Assembly (NCBI RefSeq): GCF_900102625.1
Contig: NZ_FMZC01000006.1
Coordinates: 1-64,000, forward strand
Source of the DNA: Paracidovorax valerianellae
GTDB lineage: Bacteria; Pseudomonadota; Gammaproteobacteria; Burkholderiales; Burkholderiaceae_C
Direction: 5' to 3'
DNA: 64,000 nt
Each line of letters begins with the position of its first letter. Positions within the stretch are counted from its first letter, which is position 1. Shown here piece by piece: positions 1-8,555 of the stretch. Position numbers and translations under genes: made by a program. The notes under the pieces were generated by a model. The model was given only the letters and a program-made list of their open reading frames with translations. It was not told where the DNA came from and made no database searches.

Positions 1-222
1 GGCATCGAAGGTGTGCTGCAGGTACAGCAACCCGGCGATCAGACGAGGTGGCAATGCGGGCCGGCCCCGCCAGGAAGTGAACGAGACCACGAACGTGCGC
101 TCGATCTCGGCCCAGTCGATCAGCGCAGCCAAACGGACCAGCGGGTGCTTCATGTTGAGCTGCTCGTCCAGCCGTGGGCGAAACAACTCACCGGACTGAG
201 GCAGCGAAGGCTTCGGACCCAT
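1..222 (-). mobile_element. IS5-family transposase, N-terminal part (runs off the left edge)
   Basis: The minus strand from the ATG at 222 encodes 74 residues before the window ends. It has the start typical of IS5-group transposases: an ELFRPRLDEQLN segment, a HPLVRLAALIDWAEIE segment and a GRPALPPRLIAGLLYLQHTF segment, which form the N-terminal domain ahead of the DDE core. The catalytic part lies outside the window. The left-hand flank of the element probably extends to about 345, where the sequence resembles an IS terminal repeat followed by CTAA, the type of 4-base target duplicated by IS5 elements. I cannot confirm the inverted repeat without the other end. Confidence 0.85.
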
Positions 223-345
223 GGAACTCCTCGGAGAAATTTGCAAGAAAACAGGTACTGGAACAACCATACCTTGCAAATCCTGCGCCCATCCATCAGC
301 AGAACTACGTGTCAGATCAAGGGCTTGCAGATTGTTCAGGGCGGA
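223..345. repeat. Probable terminal non-coding part and inverted repeat of the IS5 element
   Basis: About 120 bases lie between the transposase start and the next gene and hold no reading frame of their own. The outermost part (roughly 311-345) reads, on the minus strand, like an IS5-group end: a short G/C-rich tip, then CCCTGAACAATCTGCAAG, then a TGATCTGAC segment. The boundary is inferred only from resemblance to other IS5 ends and from the CTAA at 346-349. Confidence 0.4.
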
Positions 346-378
346 CTAAATAGCATCCGCATCTTCCCCACCGCCATG

Positions 379-696
379 CTATTGCTCTGGCGAGGCACCT
401 ACCCCATCGTCCGCCACGGGCGCACGCACCACGCCCAGCCGCAGGCCGAGCACGCCCAGGACGCGGTTCATGGTCTGCACCGTGCCGGGGCTTCTGCCTT
501 GCTCGATGTCTTGCAACGCCCGGTGCGAGATGCCCGCCAGGCGCGCCAGTTCGGCCGACGTCAGGCGCAGCGTGCTGCGCAGGTGGCGGATCGATTCGCG
601 CAGCGTCCACTCCGGGTGGTCCAGCAAATCCTGCACGGCCTGGCGGCGCAGCAGCAGCTGCTGCGCCAGCGGGAGGGGGGTGTAGCGCTTGTCCAT
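379..696 (-). CDS. XRE-family helix-turn-helix regulator (HipB-like antitoxin type)
   Basis: This 105-residue protein has a Cro/C1-type helix-turn-helix at about residues 35-90: a LTSAELARLAGISHRALQDIE core and a second segment TMNRVLGVLGLRLGV, the arrangement seen in HipB-like antitoxins and small phage-type repressors. The N-terminal 35 residues are helical and Leu/Arg-rich. It starts 12 bases after the stop of the upstream small gene, so the two form an operon. The IS5 element lies immediately downstream, where a toxin gene such as hipA could have been lost. Toxin-antitoxin membership is inference; the DNA-binding domain is clear. Confidence 0.8.
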   Translation of the reverse strand: MDKRYTPLPLAQQLLLRRQAVQDLLDHPEWTLRESIRHLRSTLRLTSAELARLAGISHRALQDIEQGRSPGTVQTMNRVLGVLGLRLGVVRAPVADDGVGASPEQ

Positions 697-708
697 GGCG
701 GTGTGCGA

Positions 709-993
709 TCAGAGGGCCTGCAGTGCCTGCAGCTGTGCGGTGATGGCGGGTTGCAGGAAGCGGTGAACGTCGTCTTCCAGGCCGAAGCCGCCGCCGTCGC
801 GCAATACGTCTTCCATGGGAGCGATCAGCGCCTGCAAGCCCGCGGCGAGCCGGGCGCGGGGCAGTCCGCCCTCGGCGGCAACGGCGTCGACCACCCGGCG
901 CCAGCCAGCATCTGCATCATCCTGCAGCGTGACGCTGGCAGCGTCATGCCATTGGCCGTTCGCATGGATCTGAGGCGTGGGTTGCGGCTGCAT
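709..993 (-). CDS. Small protein of unknown function upstream of the XRE gene
   Basis: I do not recognise this 94-residue protein. It is acidic, with alternating Ala/Leu/Asp-rich helices (for example GLPRARLAAGLQALIAP and FLQPAITAQLQALQAL), no signal peptide and no membrane segment. The start is uncertain: ATG at 993 follows an AT-rich promoter-like stretch with no clear ribosome binding site, and an in-frame ATG at 1029 would add 12 residues. Its position as first gene of a two-gene unit with an XRE regulator suggests a regulator partner or one half of a toxin-antitoxin pair. The AT-rich bases 996-1055 with repeated AGAT/ATAT words are the likely promoter-operator. Confidence 0.55.
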   Translation of the reverse strand: MQPQPTPQIHANGQWHDAASVTLQDDADAGWRRVVDAVAAEGGLPRARLAAGLQALIAPMEDVLRDGGGFGLEDDVHRFLQPAITAQLQALQAL

Positions 994-1120
994 ATGCACA
1001 GATATATATCGATATTGCAGGCTCACCATCGTGCAATCTGTATATTTTTCCGTGCTTATGGAAGGTGTGACAACCTCAGGTCGCGTTGCCACCCTTTGCC
1101 ACTTGAACGCCGCGTCGGAC

Positions 1121-2410
1121 TTACTTCAGCACACCGCGCGAGATGTCCATGACCATGCGCGTGGCCAGGTACAGCCGGGGCACGATGGTGTCGATCTGCA
1201 CGTATTCGGCATTGTTGGAATGCGCCCCGTAGCCCGACAGCCCCATGCCTTCCACGACAGCGCCGCGCGTCTTGAGCGCCGCGAAGGCGGCGTCGGTGCC
1301 GCCGCCCGTGGCCTTGTCGACCACGTTGAGCGGCAGGCCCAGTTCCTGATAGATCACCTTGCCGTAGCCGGCCACGCGGCGCGATGCCTCGGTGGCTTCC
1401 AGCGGAGGGCGGCGCACTTCGAACTTCATCGACACCTTGGAGTCGGGCAGCAGCTTGGTCTGCACCTTCTCCTGCAGGTCTTTTTCCAGCGCCTCGAAAT
1501 CGGCCACGCGCAGGGCGCGGGCATCCGCCTGGGCCGTGGCCTCGGCGGGAATCACGTTGCGGTTGGTGCCTGCCTGGGACACGGTCCAGTTCAGCTTCAG
1601 GCCCTGCTCGGGCTTGGACAGGTCTTTGAGTTGCAGCAACTGATGCGACAGCTCGTAAAGCGCATTCGCGCCCTTCTCGGGTGCCGCTCCAGCATGCGAA
1701 GCCCGGCCCTGCACCGTGAGGTACGCCGCGCCGATGCCGCTGGTGGCCAGCCGCAGGCTGCCGTCGGTGCCGCCGCCTTCGAACGAGAACACCGCGTCCT
1801 GATCGGCCGCGATGCGGGTTATGGTGCTGCGTGCGCCGGGCGAGCTGATTTCTTCGTCGCCGTTGATCAGCACGGTGAGCGTGCCGTATTCCTTGAAGCC
1901 CAGTTTCTGCAGCATGCCGACGGTGTGAAGAATGGTCGCCACGCCCTGCTTGTCGTCCGCGATGCCGAGGCCATACGCCTTGCCGCCGTCGATGCGAAAC
2001 GGCTGATCTTTCAGCATGCCCTTCAGGTAGACGGTGTCCATGTGGGCGATGAAAAGGATCTTTTTGGTGCCGGTGCCTTTGAACTCGGCATGCACCACCG
2101 GCCCGACCTTCACGGGGGTGTCGTCCAGGCGATAGATCTCGGTGGGCTGCAGGATTTGGACTTGGCCGCCCTGCGCCTTCAACTGCTGGGCGATCCGCTC
2201 GGCGATCTGGTTCAAGCCTTCGATGTCCTTGCTGCCCGACTCGATGTGCACCAGATCACGCAATGTATCGAGCAACGGTTGCTGCTCCTTCTGCGCCAGG
2301 GCGTGGACATCGGCCACCGGTGCGGCCTGGGCCAGCGTGGCGGCGAAAACCAAAGACAGGGATGCGATCAAAGGACGCACGAAAGACGGAGCGGTCTGCG
2401 AAGAATGCAT
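1121..2410 (-). CDS. Periplasmic M20-family carboxypeptidase (glutamate carboxypeptidase, CPG2-like)
   Basis: A zinc metallopeptidase of about 429 residues expected to remove C-terminal glutamate from peptides or folate-type conjugates in the periplasm. From the ATG at 2410 there is a signal peptide (IASLSLVFAATLAQAAP), which is why I prefer this start to one 31 codons upstream. The M20 metal ligands are visible: HMDTV, GIADDKQG, the GDEE catalytic pair, FEGGG and a C-terminal YGAHSNNAEY histidine. The dimerisation domain sits between them (about residues 190-310). It follows a LysR gene on the same strand with a 90-base gap and may be its target. Substrate assignment is by family only. Confidence 0.88.
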   Translation of the reverse strand: MHSSQTAPSFVRPLIASLSLVFAATLAQAAPVADVHALAQKEQQPLLDTLRDLVHIESGSKDIEGLNQIAERIAQQLKAQGGQVQILQPTEIYRLDDTPVKVGPVVHAEFKGTGTKKILFIAHMDTVYLKGMLKDQPFRIDGGKAYGLGIADDKQGVATILHTVGMLQKLGFKEYGTLTVLINGDEEISSPGARSTITRIAADQDAVFSFEGGGTDGSLRLATSGIGAAYLTVQGRASHAGAAPEKGANALYELSHQLLQLKDLSKPEQGLKLNWTVSQAGTNRNVIPAEATAQADARALRVADFEALEKDLQEKVQTKLLPDSKVSMKFEVRRPPLEATEASRRVAGYGKVIYQELGLPLNVVDKATGGGTDAAFAALKTRGAVVEGMGLSGYGAHSNNAEYVQIDTIVPRLYLATRMVMDISRGVLK

Positions 2411-2499
2411 GGTGAAGCGAGTGGCTAGGAAGATGGAAAAAGCATTATGGGCTGCTGCAACGGCGATTTCAAACGCCGCGATTTTCTGCAATGTCTGAA

Positions 2500-3387
2500 T
2501 CATCCGAGGGCCTGCTCCAACGATGGATCCCGAGCAATCCAGTTCAGATCGATGCGAGATCGGTGGCTGCGCAGTTCGAAAAACGACATGCCATAACGCG
2601 GCAAGGCCTCGGCCAATCGAAGGTCTGTGACGTGTGCCGCCGCCGCGCCGAGCAAGGCCGGATGGGGCACGACGGCCAGCAGATCGGATTGGCCCACCAG
2701 ATGGAGCATGCTGGCGAAATCAGGACAGCGCACCGCGATCCGGGGCAGCGGCATGCGGCGCACGCGATGCGCCTCGGTCAGCACATCGACCGGGCCTTTG
2801 ACACTGGGCCCGACGCAAGTCCACGCGGCGCCTTCCAGTTCTGCCAGCGTGCGGGCTCGTTCAAGGGGGTGGCCTCGGCGGGCATAGATTTGCGGCTGAA
2901 GTTCGTAAAGCAGGCGCTCGACCACGTCGGGGTGCGTGAATTTGCGCGGCCTGGGTGCGATGACGGCATCGAACCGCCCTTGCAGCAGTCCCGTGAGCAG
3001 CGTGCCTTCGTCCGCCGTCGCCATGTCGAGACTGCGCCCTGGATTCGGCAGGCACCAGTGCGCATACAGCGCCGGACCCCAGACCAACGCCGCGGAGGGT
3101 GTCAGGCCGATCCGCAGCAATTTGCGGTTCGGCGGGCGTGGGGTCTTCAAAGCCAGTGCGTCCATGCGCTCGCCCAGCGAAGACGACTGCGCCGCCACCG
3201 ATCGCGCCAGTTCGGTGGGCACGTACCGGCGCCCCACACGGGTCATCAGAGGCGCGGCGAAGTGCAGTTGCAACGATTTCATGCCCTGGCTGATCGCGGG
3301 CTGCGAGACGCCACAGGCCCGCGCCGCAAGGGCGAAAGACCCGTGCTCTATGACCGATTGAAGGTATAGCAGATGCCGTAGATACAT
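2500..3387 (-). CDS. LysR-family transcriptional regulator
   Basis: A 295-residue LysR-type regulator with an N-terminal winged helix-turn-helix (GSFALAARACGVSQPAISQ at about residues 16-34) and a type 2 periplasmic-binding-like effector domain behind it. It is divergent from the NTF2-like gene at 3489 and upstream of the M20 peptidase on its own strand, so either could be its target. Its start codon lies inside a palindrome (3382-3404), which suggests autoregulation. Effector unknown. Confidence 0.9.
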   Translation of the reverse strand: MYLRHLLYLQSVIEHGSFALAARACGVSQPAISQGMKSLQLHFAAPLMTRVGRRYVPTELARSVAAQSSSLGERMDALALKTPRPPNRKLLRIGLTPSAALVWGPALYAHWCLPNPGRSLDMATADEGTLLTGLLQGRFDAVIAPRPRKFTHPDVVERLLYELQPQIYARRGHPLERARTLAELEGAAWTCVGPSVKGPVDVLTEAHRVRRMPLPRIAVRCPDFASMLHLVGQSDLLAVVPHPALLGAAAAHVTDLRLAEALPRYGMSFFELRSHRSRIDLNWIARDPSLEQALG

Positions 3388-3404
3388 AAGCCGCCTTTAT
3401 GTAT
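3382..3404. promoter_or_regulatory. Palindrome over the LysR start codon, candidate autoregulatory operator
   Basis: Two perfect 8-base arms, ATACATAA (3382-3389) and TTATGTAT (3397-3404), flank a 7-base GC-rich spacer. The ATG of the LysR gene lies in the left arm. LysR regulators usually bind dyads in divergent promoters, and this one separates the LysR gene from the NTF2-like gene at 3489. Confidence 0.5.
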
Positions 3405-3488
3405 GGGCAGCCATTGTCGCTTGCCGGACTGCGCCGGTGCCTCCAAGCTAGGGGCAATTCCTGAACCGCTCCTAGCTGAGGACATTGC

Positions 3489-3914
3489 ATGACCACGCGC
3501 CCACTCGACACCGTCAAAACCTACCTGCGCCACCTTCACGCCAGCGATACCGAGGGGTTGATCGCCTGCTTCGAAGACGACGGACTCGTGCATTCGCCGT
3601 TTCTCGGAACCATGGTGGCCCGCGACTTTTTCAAGAAGCTCTCGCAAGCGTCGAACGGCAGCGTGATCACGGTGCTGGACCTTTTCACTTCGGTCGCCCC
3701 GGGAGGCAGCGACACGACGCGCGTCGCAGCCTATTTCCGGTACGACTGGACCTTGAGCGATGGCCGGGAAGTGACCTTCACCTGCGTCGACGTGTTCAGC
3801 TTCGACCCAGGCAGCGCCCGCATCCGGGACATGCACATCGTTTACGACACGCACCCGCTGCGAGAACAGGTGGGCGACAAATACGCACCGACTCCCGTCG
3901 CACCCACCGCGTAG
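3489..3914 (+). CDS. SnoaL-like / NTF2-like protein
   Basis: The 141-residue protein has the NTF2/SnoaL cone fold signature: an N-terminal helix pair (TVKTYLRHLHASDTEGLIACF), a HSPFLG-type strand, and paired beta strands near the C-terminus (REVTFTCVDVFSF, ARIRDMHIVYD). Members act as small-molecule isomerases, hydrolases or binding proteins, and this one cannot be assigned to a substrate. It is divergent from a LysR gene about 100 bases away and is probably its target. The start is the ATG after GAGGACATTGC. Confidence 0.8.
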   Translation: MTTRPLDTVKTYLRHLHASDTEGLIACFEDDGLVHSPFLGTMVARDFFKKLSQASNGSVITVLDLFTSVAPGGSDTTRVAAYFRYDWTLSDGREVTFTCVDVFSFDPGSARIRDMHIVYDTHPLREQVGDKYAPTPVAPTA

Positions 3915-3930
3915 CCGCTGCAATCCTTCC

Positions 3931-4857
3931 TTAGAGCAGCGTGACCGCCTTGAGGCTCACGAAGCTCGTCTCCCGCACCACGCCGACGAAGTCGCGCAAA
4001 TACGGCCTGCCCGACAGCGCGGGCACGCAGGCGGCATGCAACTGGCCCGCCAGCCCCTGGGGGCCGATGGGCCGCGCCGTGACATAACCGCGATCCAGAT
4101 AACCCTGCACGGCCCAGAGCGGCAGGGCCGCCACGCCCCGGCCGCTGGCCACCAGTTGCAGCATGGCCACGGTGAGCTCGGTGGTGCGCCGGGGCGGCTG
4201 GATGCCAGCCGGCTGCAGCACCTGGCGCACGATGTCCAGCATTTCGTCGGGCACCGGGTAGGTGATGAGGGTCTGGTCGGCAAAGTCCTGCGCGCTCAGC
4301 CAGGGCTTGCCGGTCAGCGGGTGCCCGTTGGCCAGGAGCGCACGAATTTCAAAGCCGAAGAGCGCGTGGTAATCCACACCGGCTTCGTCCGCATCGACCT
4401 CGGACACGATGGCCAGGTCCGCGCGGTCCTGGTGCAACAGGCCCACCGGATCGGCATGAAAGCCGCTGACGATGTCCATTTCCACCTCGGGCCAACGGCT
4501 TCGGAAAGCGTCCATTGCGGGCATGAGCCAATCGAAACAGGTGTGGCATTCCACTGCGATGCGCAACTGGCCGGCGGAACCCATGGCCAGACGCGCCACG
4601 TCGCGCTCGGCGGCCTCGACCTGGGGCAGCAACGCATCGGCCAGCGCCAGAAGCCGCGTGCCGGTGGCGCTGAACTGCGGCGGCACCGATTTGCGTTCGA
4701 ACAAAGGAGCGTCGTAACGGTCTTCCAGCAGCTTGATCTGGTGGGACAGCGCCGACTGCGTGAGATTCAGCAGCTGCGCGGCACGCACCAGGCTGCCGCT
4801 GTCGCGCAACGCGGCCAGGGTGCGCAGATGGCGAATCTCCAGAATCGATTGGTTCAT
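3931..4857 (-). CDS. metR: MetR-type LysR activator of methionine synthesis
   Basis: This 308-residue LysR regulator has a helix-turn-helix at about residues 21-40 (GSLVRAAQLLNLTQSALSHQ) and strong MetR character in the effector domain (VECHTCFDWLMPAMDAFR, and LITYPVPDEMLDIVRQVL). MetR uses homocysteine as co-effector and activates metE, metA and related genes. The gene is divergent from metE with a 119-base intergenic region, the classic metR-metE arrangement. The two assignments support each other. Confidence 0.92.
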   Translation of the reverse strand: MNQSILEIRHLRTLAALRDSGSLVRAAQLLNLTQSALSHQIKLLEDRYDAPLFERKSVPPQFSATGTRLLALADALLPQVEAAERDVARLAMGSAGQLRIAVECHTCFDWLMPAMDAFRSRWPEVEMDIVSGFHADPVGLLHQDRADLAIVSEVDADEAGVDYHALFGFEIRALLANGHPLTGKPWLSAQDFADQTLITYPVPDEMLDIVRQVLQPAGIQPPRRTTELTVAMLQLVASGRGVAALPLWAVQGYLDRGYVTARPIGPQGLAGQLHAACVPALSGRPYLRDFVGVVRETSFVSLKAVTLL

Positions 4858-4976
4858 TAAAAATTCTCAAGATGAATTCATAAAACTTTCGTTTGAATAA
4901 TAAAGGCAATCCCCGGACCATGGCGCCCTGCCCTTGAAGGCACCACAACACCTATCGCTCAAAGAGGATTTGCACC
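4858..4976. promoter_or_regulatory. metR-metE divergent promoter region with TGAATTCA palindrome
   Basis: This AT-rich region carries a perfect 8-base palindrome TGAATTCA at 4873-4880 and a further TTTGAATAATAA at about 4892. These match the TGAA/TTCA half-sites of MetR boxes, though not the exact TGAA-N5-TTCA spacing. A ribosome binding site (AAGAGGA) precedes the metE ATG. No cobalamin riboswitch fits in this short leader. Confidence 0.5.
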
Positions 4977-7361
4977 ATGGCCCGACTTCCTGTCTCCACC
5001 CACACGCTCGGGTTCCCACGCATGGGTGCCCACCGTGAACTCAAGACCGCGCTGGAAAGGCATTGGCGCGGCGAACTCGACGCCACCGCGCTGGAGGCCG
5101 TGGGCGCCGAACTGCGTGCCCGCCACTGGCAGGCCCAGCGTGACGCGGGCCTGGCCGTCGTGACGGTGGGCGACTTCGCCTACTACGACCACGTGGCGAA
5201 CCACATCCAGCTGCTGGGCGCGGAGCCCGCGCGGTTTGGCTTTAGCGGCGACGAGGCCGAGTTGGCCCGCTATTTCAAGATGGCGCGCGGTCAGTCCGGC
5301 GCTGTCCCACACGCCGGCCACTGCGGCGCTGACCCCGCCCCGCAGGCCAGCGCTGGCAGCCATTCCAGCCAGTTCGCGCTGGAGATGACGAAGTGGTTCG
5401 ACACCAATTACCACTACTTGGTACCCGAGTTCACCCCCTCCACCACCTTTCAGCTCGGCAGCGAGCGCCTGCTCAACGAAGTTGCCGAAGCACAGGCTCT
5501 GGGCCATCCCGTCAAGGCGGTGCTGCTGGGCCCGTTGAGCTTTCTGTACCTGGGCAAGGAGAAGGCCGAGGGCTTCGACCGCCTGTCGCTGTTGCCCGCA
5601 TTGCTGGACGTTTATGAACAGATCCTTGCACGGCTCAAACGCCAAGGTTTGGCGTGGGTGCAGATCGACGAACCCATCCTGGGCCTGGACCTGCCCGACG
5701 CCTGGCGGCACGCCTTCGAGCCCGCTTACTGGCAATTGAACCGGGCCGGCGCGCAGACGCTGCTCGCTACGTATTTCTCGCCCTTGCAAGAGAACACGCG
5801 GCTGGCGTGCCAACTGCCGGTGGCCGGACTGCACGTGGATGCGGTGCGCGCCCCGGAAGATCTGGTGGCGGTCACCGACTGGCTGCCCAGCCACAAGGTG
5901 CTGTCGGTCGGCATCGTCGATGGCCGCAACATCTGGCGCACGGACCTGGACGACGCACTGGAGCGCCTGGCCGCCATCGCTGCGAAGCACCAGGGGCCGC
6001 TGTGGATCGCGCCCTCGTGCTCGCTGCTGCACGTGCCCATCCGCCTTGAAGCGGAAACCACGCTGGATGCCGAGGTGAAATCCTGGCTGGCCTTCGCCCT
6101 CGAAAAGCTTGTCGAACTGCAGACATTGCAAGGCGCGCTCAACGGCCAGCCCGATGCCAGCGCGCTGGCTGCAACGCGCGCCGCCATCGCGAGCCGCCGC
6201 GCCAGTCCGCGCGTGCACAGCCCTGCCGTCGCACAGCGCCTGGCCGAAGCCCCGGCCCATGCCGACCGGCGTGCGGCGCCCTTCCCCATCCGGCAAGCGG
6301 CGCAGCGCGCGCGGCTGCAACTGCCCCTGCTGCCAACGACCACCATCGGCTCATTTCCGCAGACGCCGGAAATCCGCGCCGCACGAGCTGCCTTCAAGCG
6401 GGGCCAAGGCTGTGGCGACACCTACCGCGCCGCCATGCAAGCGGAAATCGAACGCGCCGTTCGTGCACAGGAAGCGCTGGGCCTGGACGTGCTGGTGCAC
6501 GGCGAAGCCGAGCGCAACGACATGGTCGAATACTTCGGCGAGCAGCTCGACGGATTCGCCTTCACCGCGAACGGCTGGGTGCAAAGCTACGGCTCACGCT
6601 GCGTGAAGCCACCCATCCTGTTCGGCGACGTCGCCCGGCCTCGCCCGATGACGGTGGACTGGACCACCTACGCCCAAAGCCTAACGCCACGCCCCATGAA
6701 AGGCATGCTGACCGGGCCCATCACGATCTTGCAATGGTCTTTCGTGCGCGACGACCAGCCGCGCAGCCGCACGGCCGAACAGATCGCCTGGGCGATCCGC
6801 GACGAGGTGAACGAACTGGAAGGCGCAGGCATCGGCATCATCCAGATCGACGAACCCGCCATCCGCGAAGGCCTGCCGCTTCGCCACGCGGGCTGGAAGC
6901 CCTACCTGCACTGGGCAACGCGGGCATTCCGCATCAGCGCGTCCGGCGTGCGGGCCGAAACGCAGATCCACACCCACATGTGCTACAGCGAGTTCAACGA
7001 CATCCTGCCCGAGATCGCAGCGATGGATGCGGACGTGATCACCATCGAAACCAGCCGGTCCGACATGGAACTGCTGCGGGGGTTCGGCGATTTTCAGTAC
7101 CCCAATGAAATCGGCCCCGGCGTGTACGACATCCATTCGCCGCGCGTGCCCGGCGTGCAGGAAATGCGCCGGCTTCTGGAAAAAGCCGCGCAAGTGGTGC
7201 CGGTGCAAAACCTCTGGGTGAACCCAGATTGCGGCCTGAAGACGCGCGCGTGGCCGGAAACGGAAGCGGCTTTGCGGAACATGGTGGCTGCCACCAGCGC
7301 GTTGCGCCGCGAGTGGACCCCCATAAACGCGGCAGAACCCGAAGAGGCCGCCGAAGCCTGA
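4977..7361 (+). CDS. metE: Cobalamin-independent methionine synthase
   Basis: The enzyme transfers a methyl group from methyltetrahydropteroyl-tri-glutamate to homocysteine. Both halves of the double barrel are present: the N-terminal domain begins [10 protein letters not shown], and the catalytic C-terminal half begins near residue 455 ([16 protein letters not shown]). Zinc ligands are visible as His667 and Cys669 (HTHMCYSEF) and Cys752 (NPDCGLKTR). At 794 residues it is about 40 longer than E. coli MetE, mostly because of an extra Gly/Ala/His-rich segment at residues 105-133, just before the conserved [12 protein letters not shown]. Divergent metR is its expected activator. Confidence 0.97.
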   Translation: MARLPVSTHTLGFPRMGAHRELKTALERHWRGELDATALEAVGAELRARHWQAQRDAGLAVVTVGDFAYYDHVANHIQLLGAEPARFGFSGDEAELARYFKMARGQSGAVPHAGHCGADPAPQASAGSHSSQFALEMTKWFDTNYHYLVPEFTPSTTFQLGSERLLNEVAEAQALGHPVKAVLLGPLSFLYLGKEKAEGFDRLSLLPALLDVYEQILARLKRQGLAWVQIDEPILGLDLPDAWRHAFEPAYWQLNRAGAQTLLATYFSPLQENTRLACQLPVAGLHVDAVRAPEDLVAVTDWLPSHKVLSVGIVDGRNIWRTDLDDALERLAAIAAKHQGPLWIAPSCSLLHVPIRLEAETTLDAEVKSWLAFALEKLVELQTLQGALNGQPDASALAATRAAIASRRASPRVHSPAVAQRLAEAPAHADRRAAPFPIRQAAQRARLQLPLLPTTTIGSFPQTPEIRAARAAFKRGQGCGDTYRAAMQAEIERAVRAQEALGLDVLVHGEAERNDMVEYFGEQLDGFAFTANGWVQSYGSRCVKPPILFGDVARPRPMTVDWTTYAQSLTPRPMKGMLTGPITILQWSFVRDDQPRSRTAEQIAWAIRDEVNELEGAGIGIIQIDEPAIREGLPLRHAGWKPYLHWATRAFRISASGVRAETQIHTHMCYSEFNDILPEIAAMDADVITIETSRSDMELLRGFGDFQYPNEIGPGVYDIHSPRVPGVQEMRRLLEKAAQVVPVQNLWVNPDCGLKTRAWPETEAALRNMVAATSALRREWTPINAAEPEEAAEA

Positions 7362-7377
7362 GAAGCTTTTTGCTGGC

Positions 7378-8337
7378 TTATTTGGGTGCCGCGTCGACCA
7401 TCGCTTTGGCAGCGGCCTCGATGGTCTTGCGGTTCGCTTCTGCCATTTTCGTAATCACATCGCGAATGGCCGCTTGTTCCTGAATCCTGACATTCAGCTC
7501 GGTGAGCGCATTCGAGTTGGCCTCCTGCTGTTCTTGCATTCGGATCAGCCGCTGCGTCTTCTCGTCAGCCTGGAGTTCTTCATGGACGCCATGATTTCCT
7601 CCTGGTCCGCCATGGATGTGCACGTCGACATCCAAGTCGCGCTCGTTGTCGGAACCGCTCTCCGAAGGAGGCGGCCCATCCATGTACACCTCGATTTGTT
7701 CTTGAATGCCGTGATCTGCTGGTGCGATGTTGATGTGCGCATCGATATCCAGTTCGAGCTCGGCATCGCTATCGGAATCCGAAAGAGGCGGCGCGTCCAC
7801 GTCCGACTTGATGACTTCCTGGGAGGTCTTGCCAGGCTTGAAAGGCAACGGTGGCGGCGGAGGAGGTGTCGGTGGACCGTTCGGAGGCACCTCTTTTCCC
7901 TCGGTAGGAAGCTGTTCTCCGGAAGGGGGCGCAGTCGTAATGATCGCGTCTTCGTTGCCGCTGTTTGTCTCCTTCATTTTGTTGAACAGCGGGCTGCCGT
8001 TGAGCGCGTTCAGGAAAGACGTTTTTTCCTCGGCCGAAACTTTTCCATCCCGCGACCTGGTGCTGTTGTTACGTGCAGCTGCCGCTTCGGCAGTTTGCTC
8101 CTGCTTGTGCTGTTTGATCAGCGCGTTCTTTCGCAGGTCATTGATGTTGGAGCGCGGACGAAGGCTTCCGTCCAACTGCTGTTTCGATTGGCTGTTCCCC
8201 TGCAGGCCATCAGGTCCGCTCAGGCTCTTCTGCGAGTCTGACCTTTTAAGGGCCGGCTCCTTGACGGGCCCGGTATCCGTTTTAAGAGGAATTCCTCCCA
8301 GCTTATTGGAAGAGAGGTTGTTGACAGAGGTAGTCAT
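7378..8337 (-). CDS. Candidate type III-secreted protein with duplicated acidic module and PIP-box promoter
   Basis: The 319-residue protein matches no family I know. The first 60 residues are rich in Ser, Asn and Gln and poor in aromatics, as in type III secretion signals. Residues 149-167 are proline-rich (VPPNGPPTPPPP). Residues 181-217 and 220-256 are two copies of one acidic module beginning DAPPLSDSDSD and DGPPPSESGSD, each with a DIDAHIN/DVDVHIH-like strand and an HG-x4-E segment. Residues 258-319 form an amphipathic helical tail. I choose the ATG at 8337: an in-frame ATG at 8418 lies inside a perfect PIP box (8409-8433), with a -10 element between box and start, so transcription would begin downstream of it. 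Secretion and function are inference. Confidence 0.65.
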   Translation of the reverse strand: MTTSVNNLSSNKLGGIPLKTDTGPVKEPALKRSDSQKSLSGPDGLQGNSQSKQQLDGSLRPRSNINDLRKNALIKQHKQEQTAEAAAARNNSTRSRDGKVSAEEKTSFLNALNGSPLFNKMKETNSGNEDAIITTAPPSGEQLPTEGKEVPPNGPPTPPPPPPLPFKPGKTSQEVIKSDVDAPPLSDSDSDAELELDIDAHINIAPADHGIQEQIEVYMDGPPPSESGSDNERDLDVDVHIHGGPGGNHGVHEELQADEKTQRLIRMQEQQEANSNALTELNVRIQEQAAIRDVITKMAEANRKTIEAAAKAMVDAAPK

Positions 8338-8371
8338 GGCAGGCGCCTGGGCGTGGATCGTTGGTGTCCAA

Positions 8372-8433
8372 AGTGTGCACAGCGTGGCCCTTTCATTCAT
8401 GGACAGCGGCGAAGACATCGCTGTGAAACCGAA
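8372..8433 (-). promoter_or_regulatory. PIP box (TTCGB-N15-TTCGB) with correctly spaced -10 element
   Basis: On the minus strand TTCGG (8433-8429), 15 bases, then TTCGC (8413-8409) match the plant-inducible promoter consensus exactly. CACACT (8377-8372), which fits the YANNNT -10 form, follows after 31 bases, inside the 30-32 base window required for HrpX/HrpB-type activation. The predicted transcript starts about 30 bases before the ATG at 8337. No hrp genes lie in the window. Confidence 0.7.
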
Positions 8434-8555
8434 CAGAGTTTGCGCAGGCCCATCGGAGCCCTCCTACGTGGGCTGGGGTTGCGGTCCTGCCGGAACGGCT
8501 CTGTCAGCCTCCAACAATCAACCCATCTTTTACCAACGCTAACAAAGGACGCCAA

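Noticed and set aside
977-2428. Long plus-strand frame of 483 codons over the M20 carboxypeptidase
   Set aside because: Shadow of the peptidase gene, which has a signal peptide and all metal ligands on the minus strand.
4858-4976. Cobalamin riboswitch before metE
   Set aside because: The leader is only 119 bases and lacks the conserved B12-box sequences; MetR control fits better.
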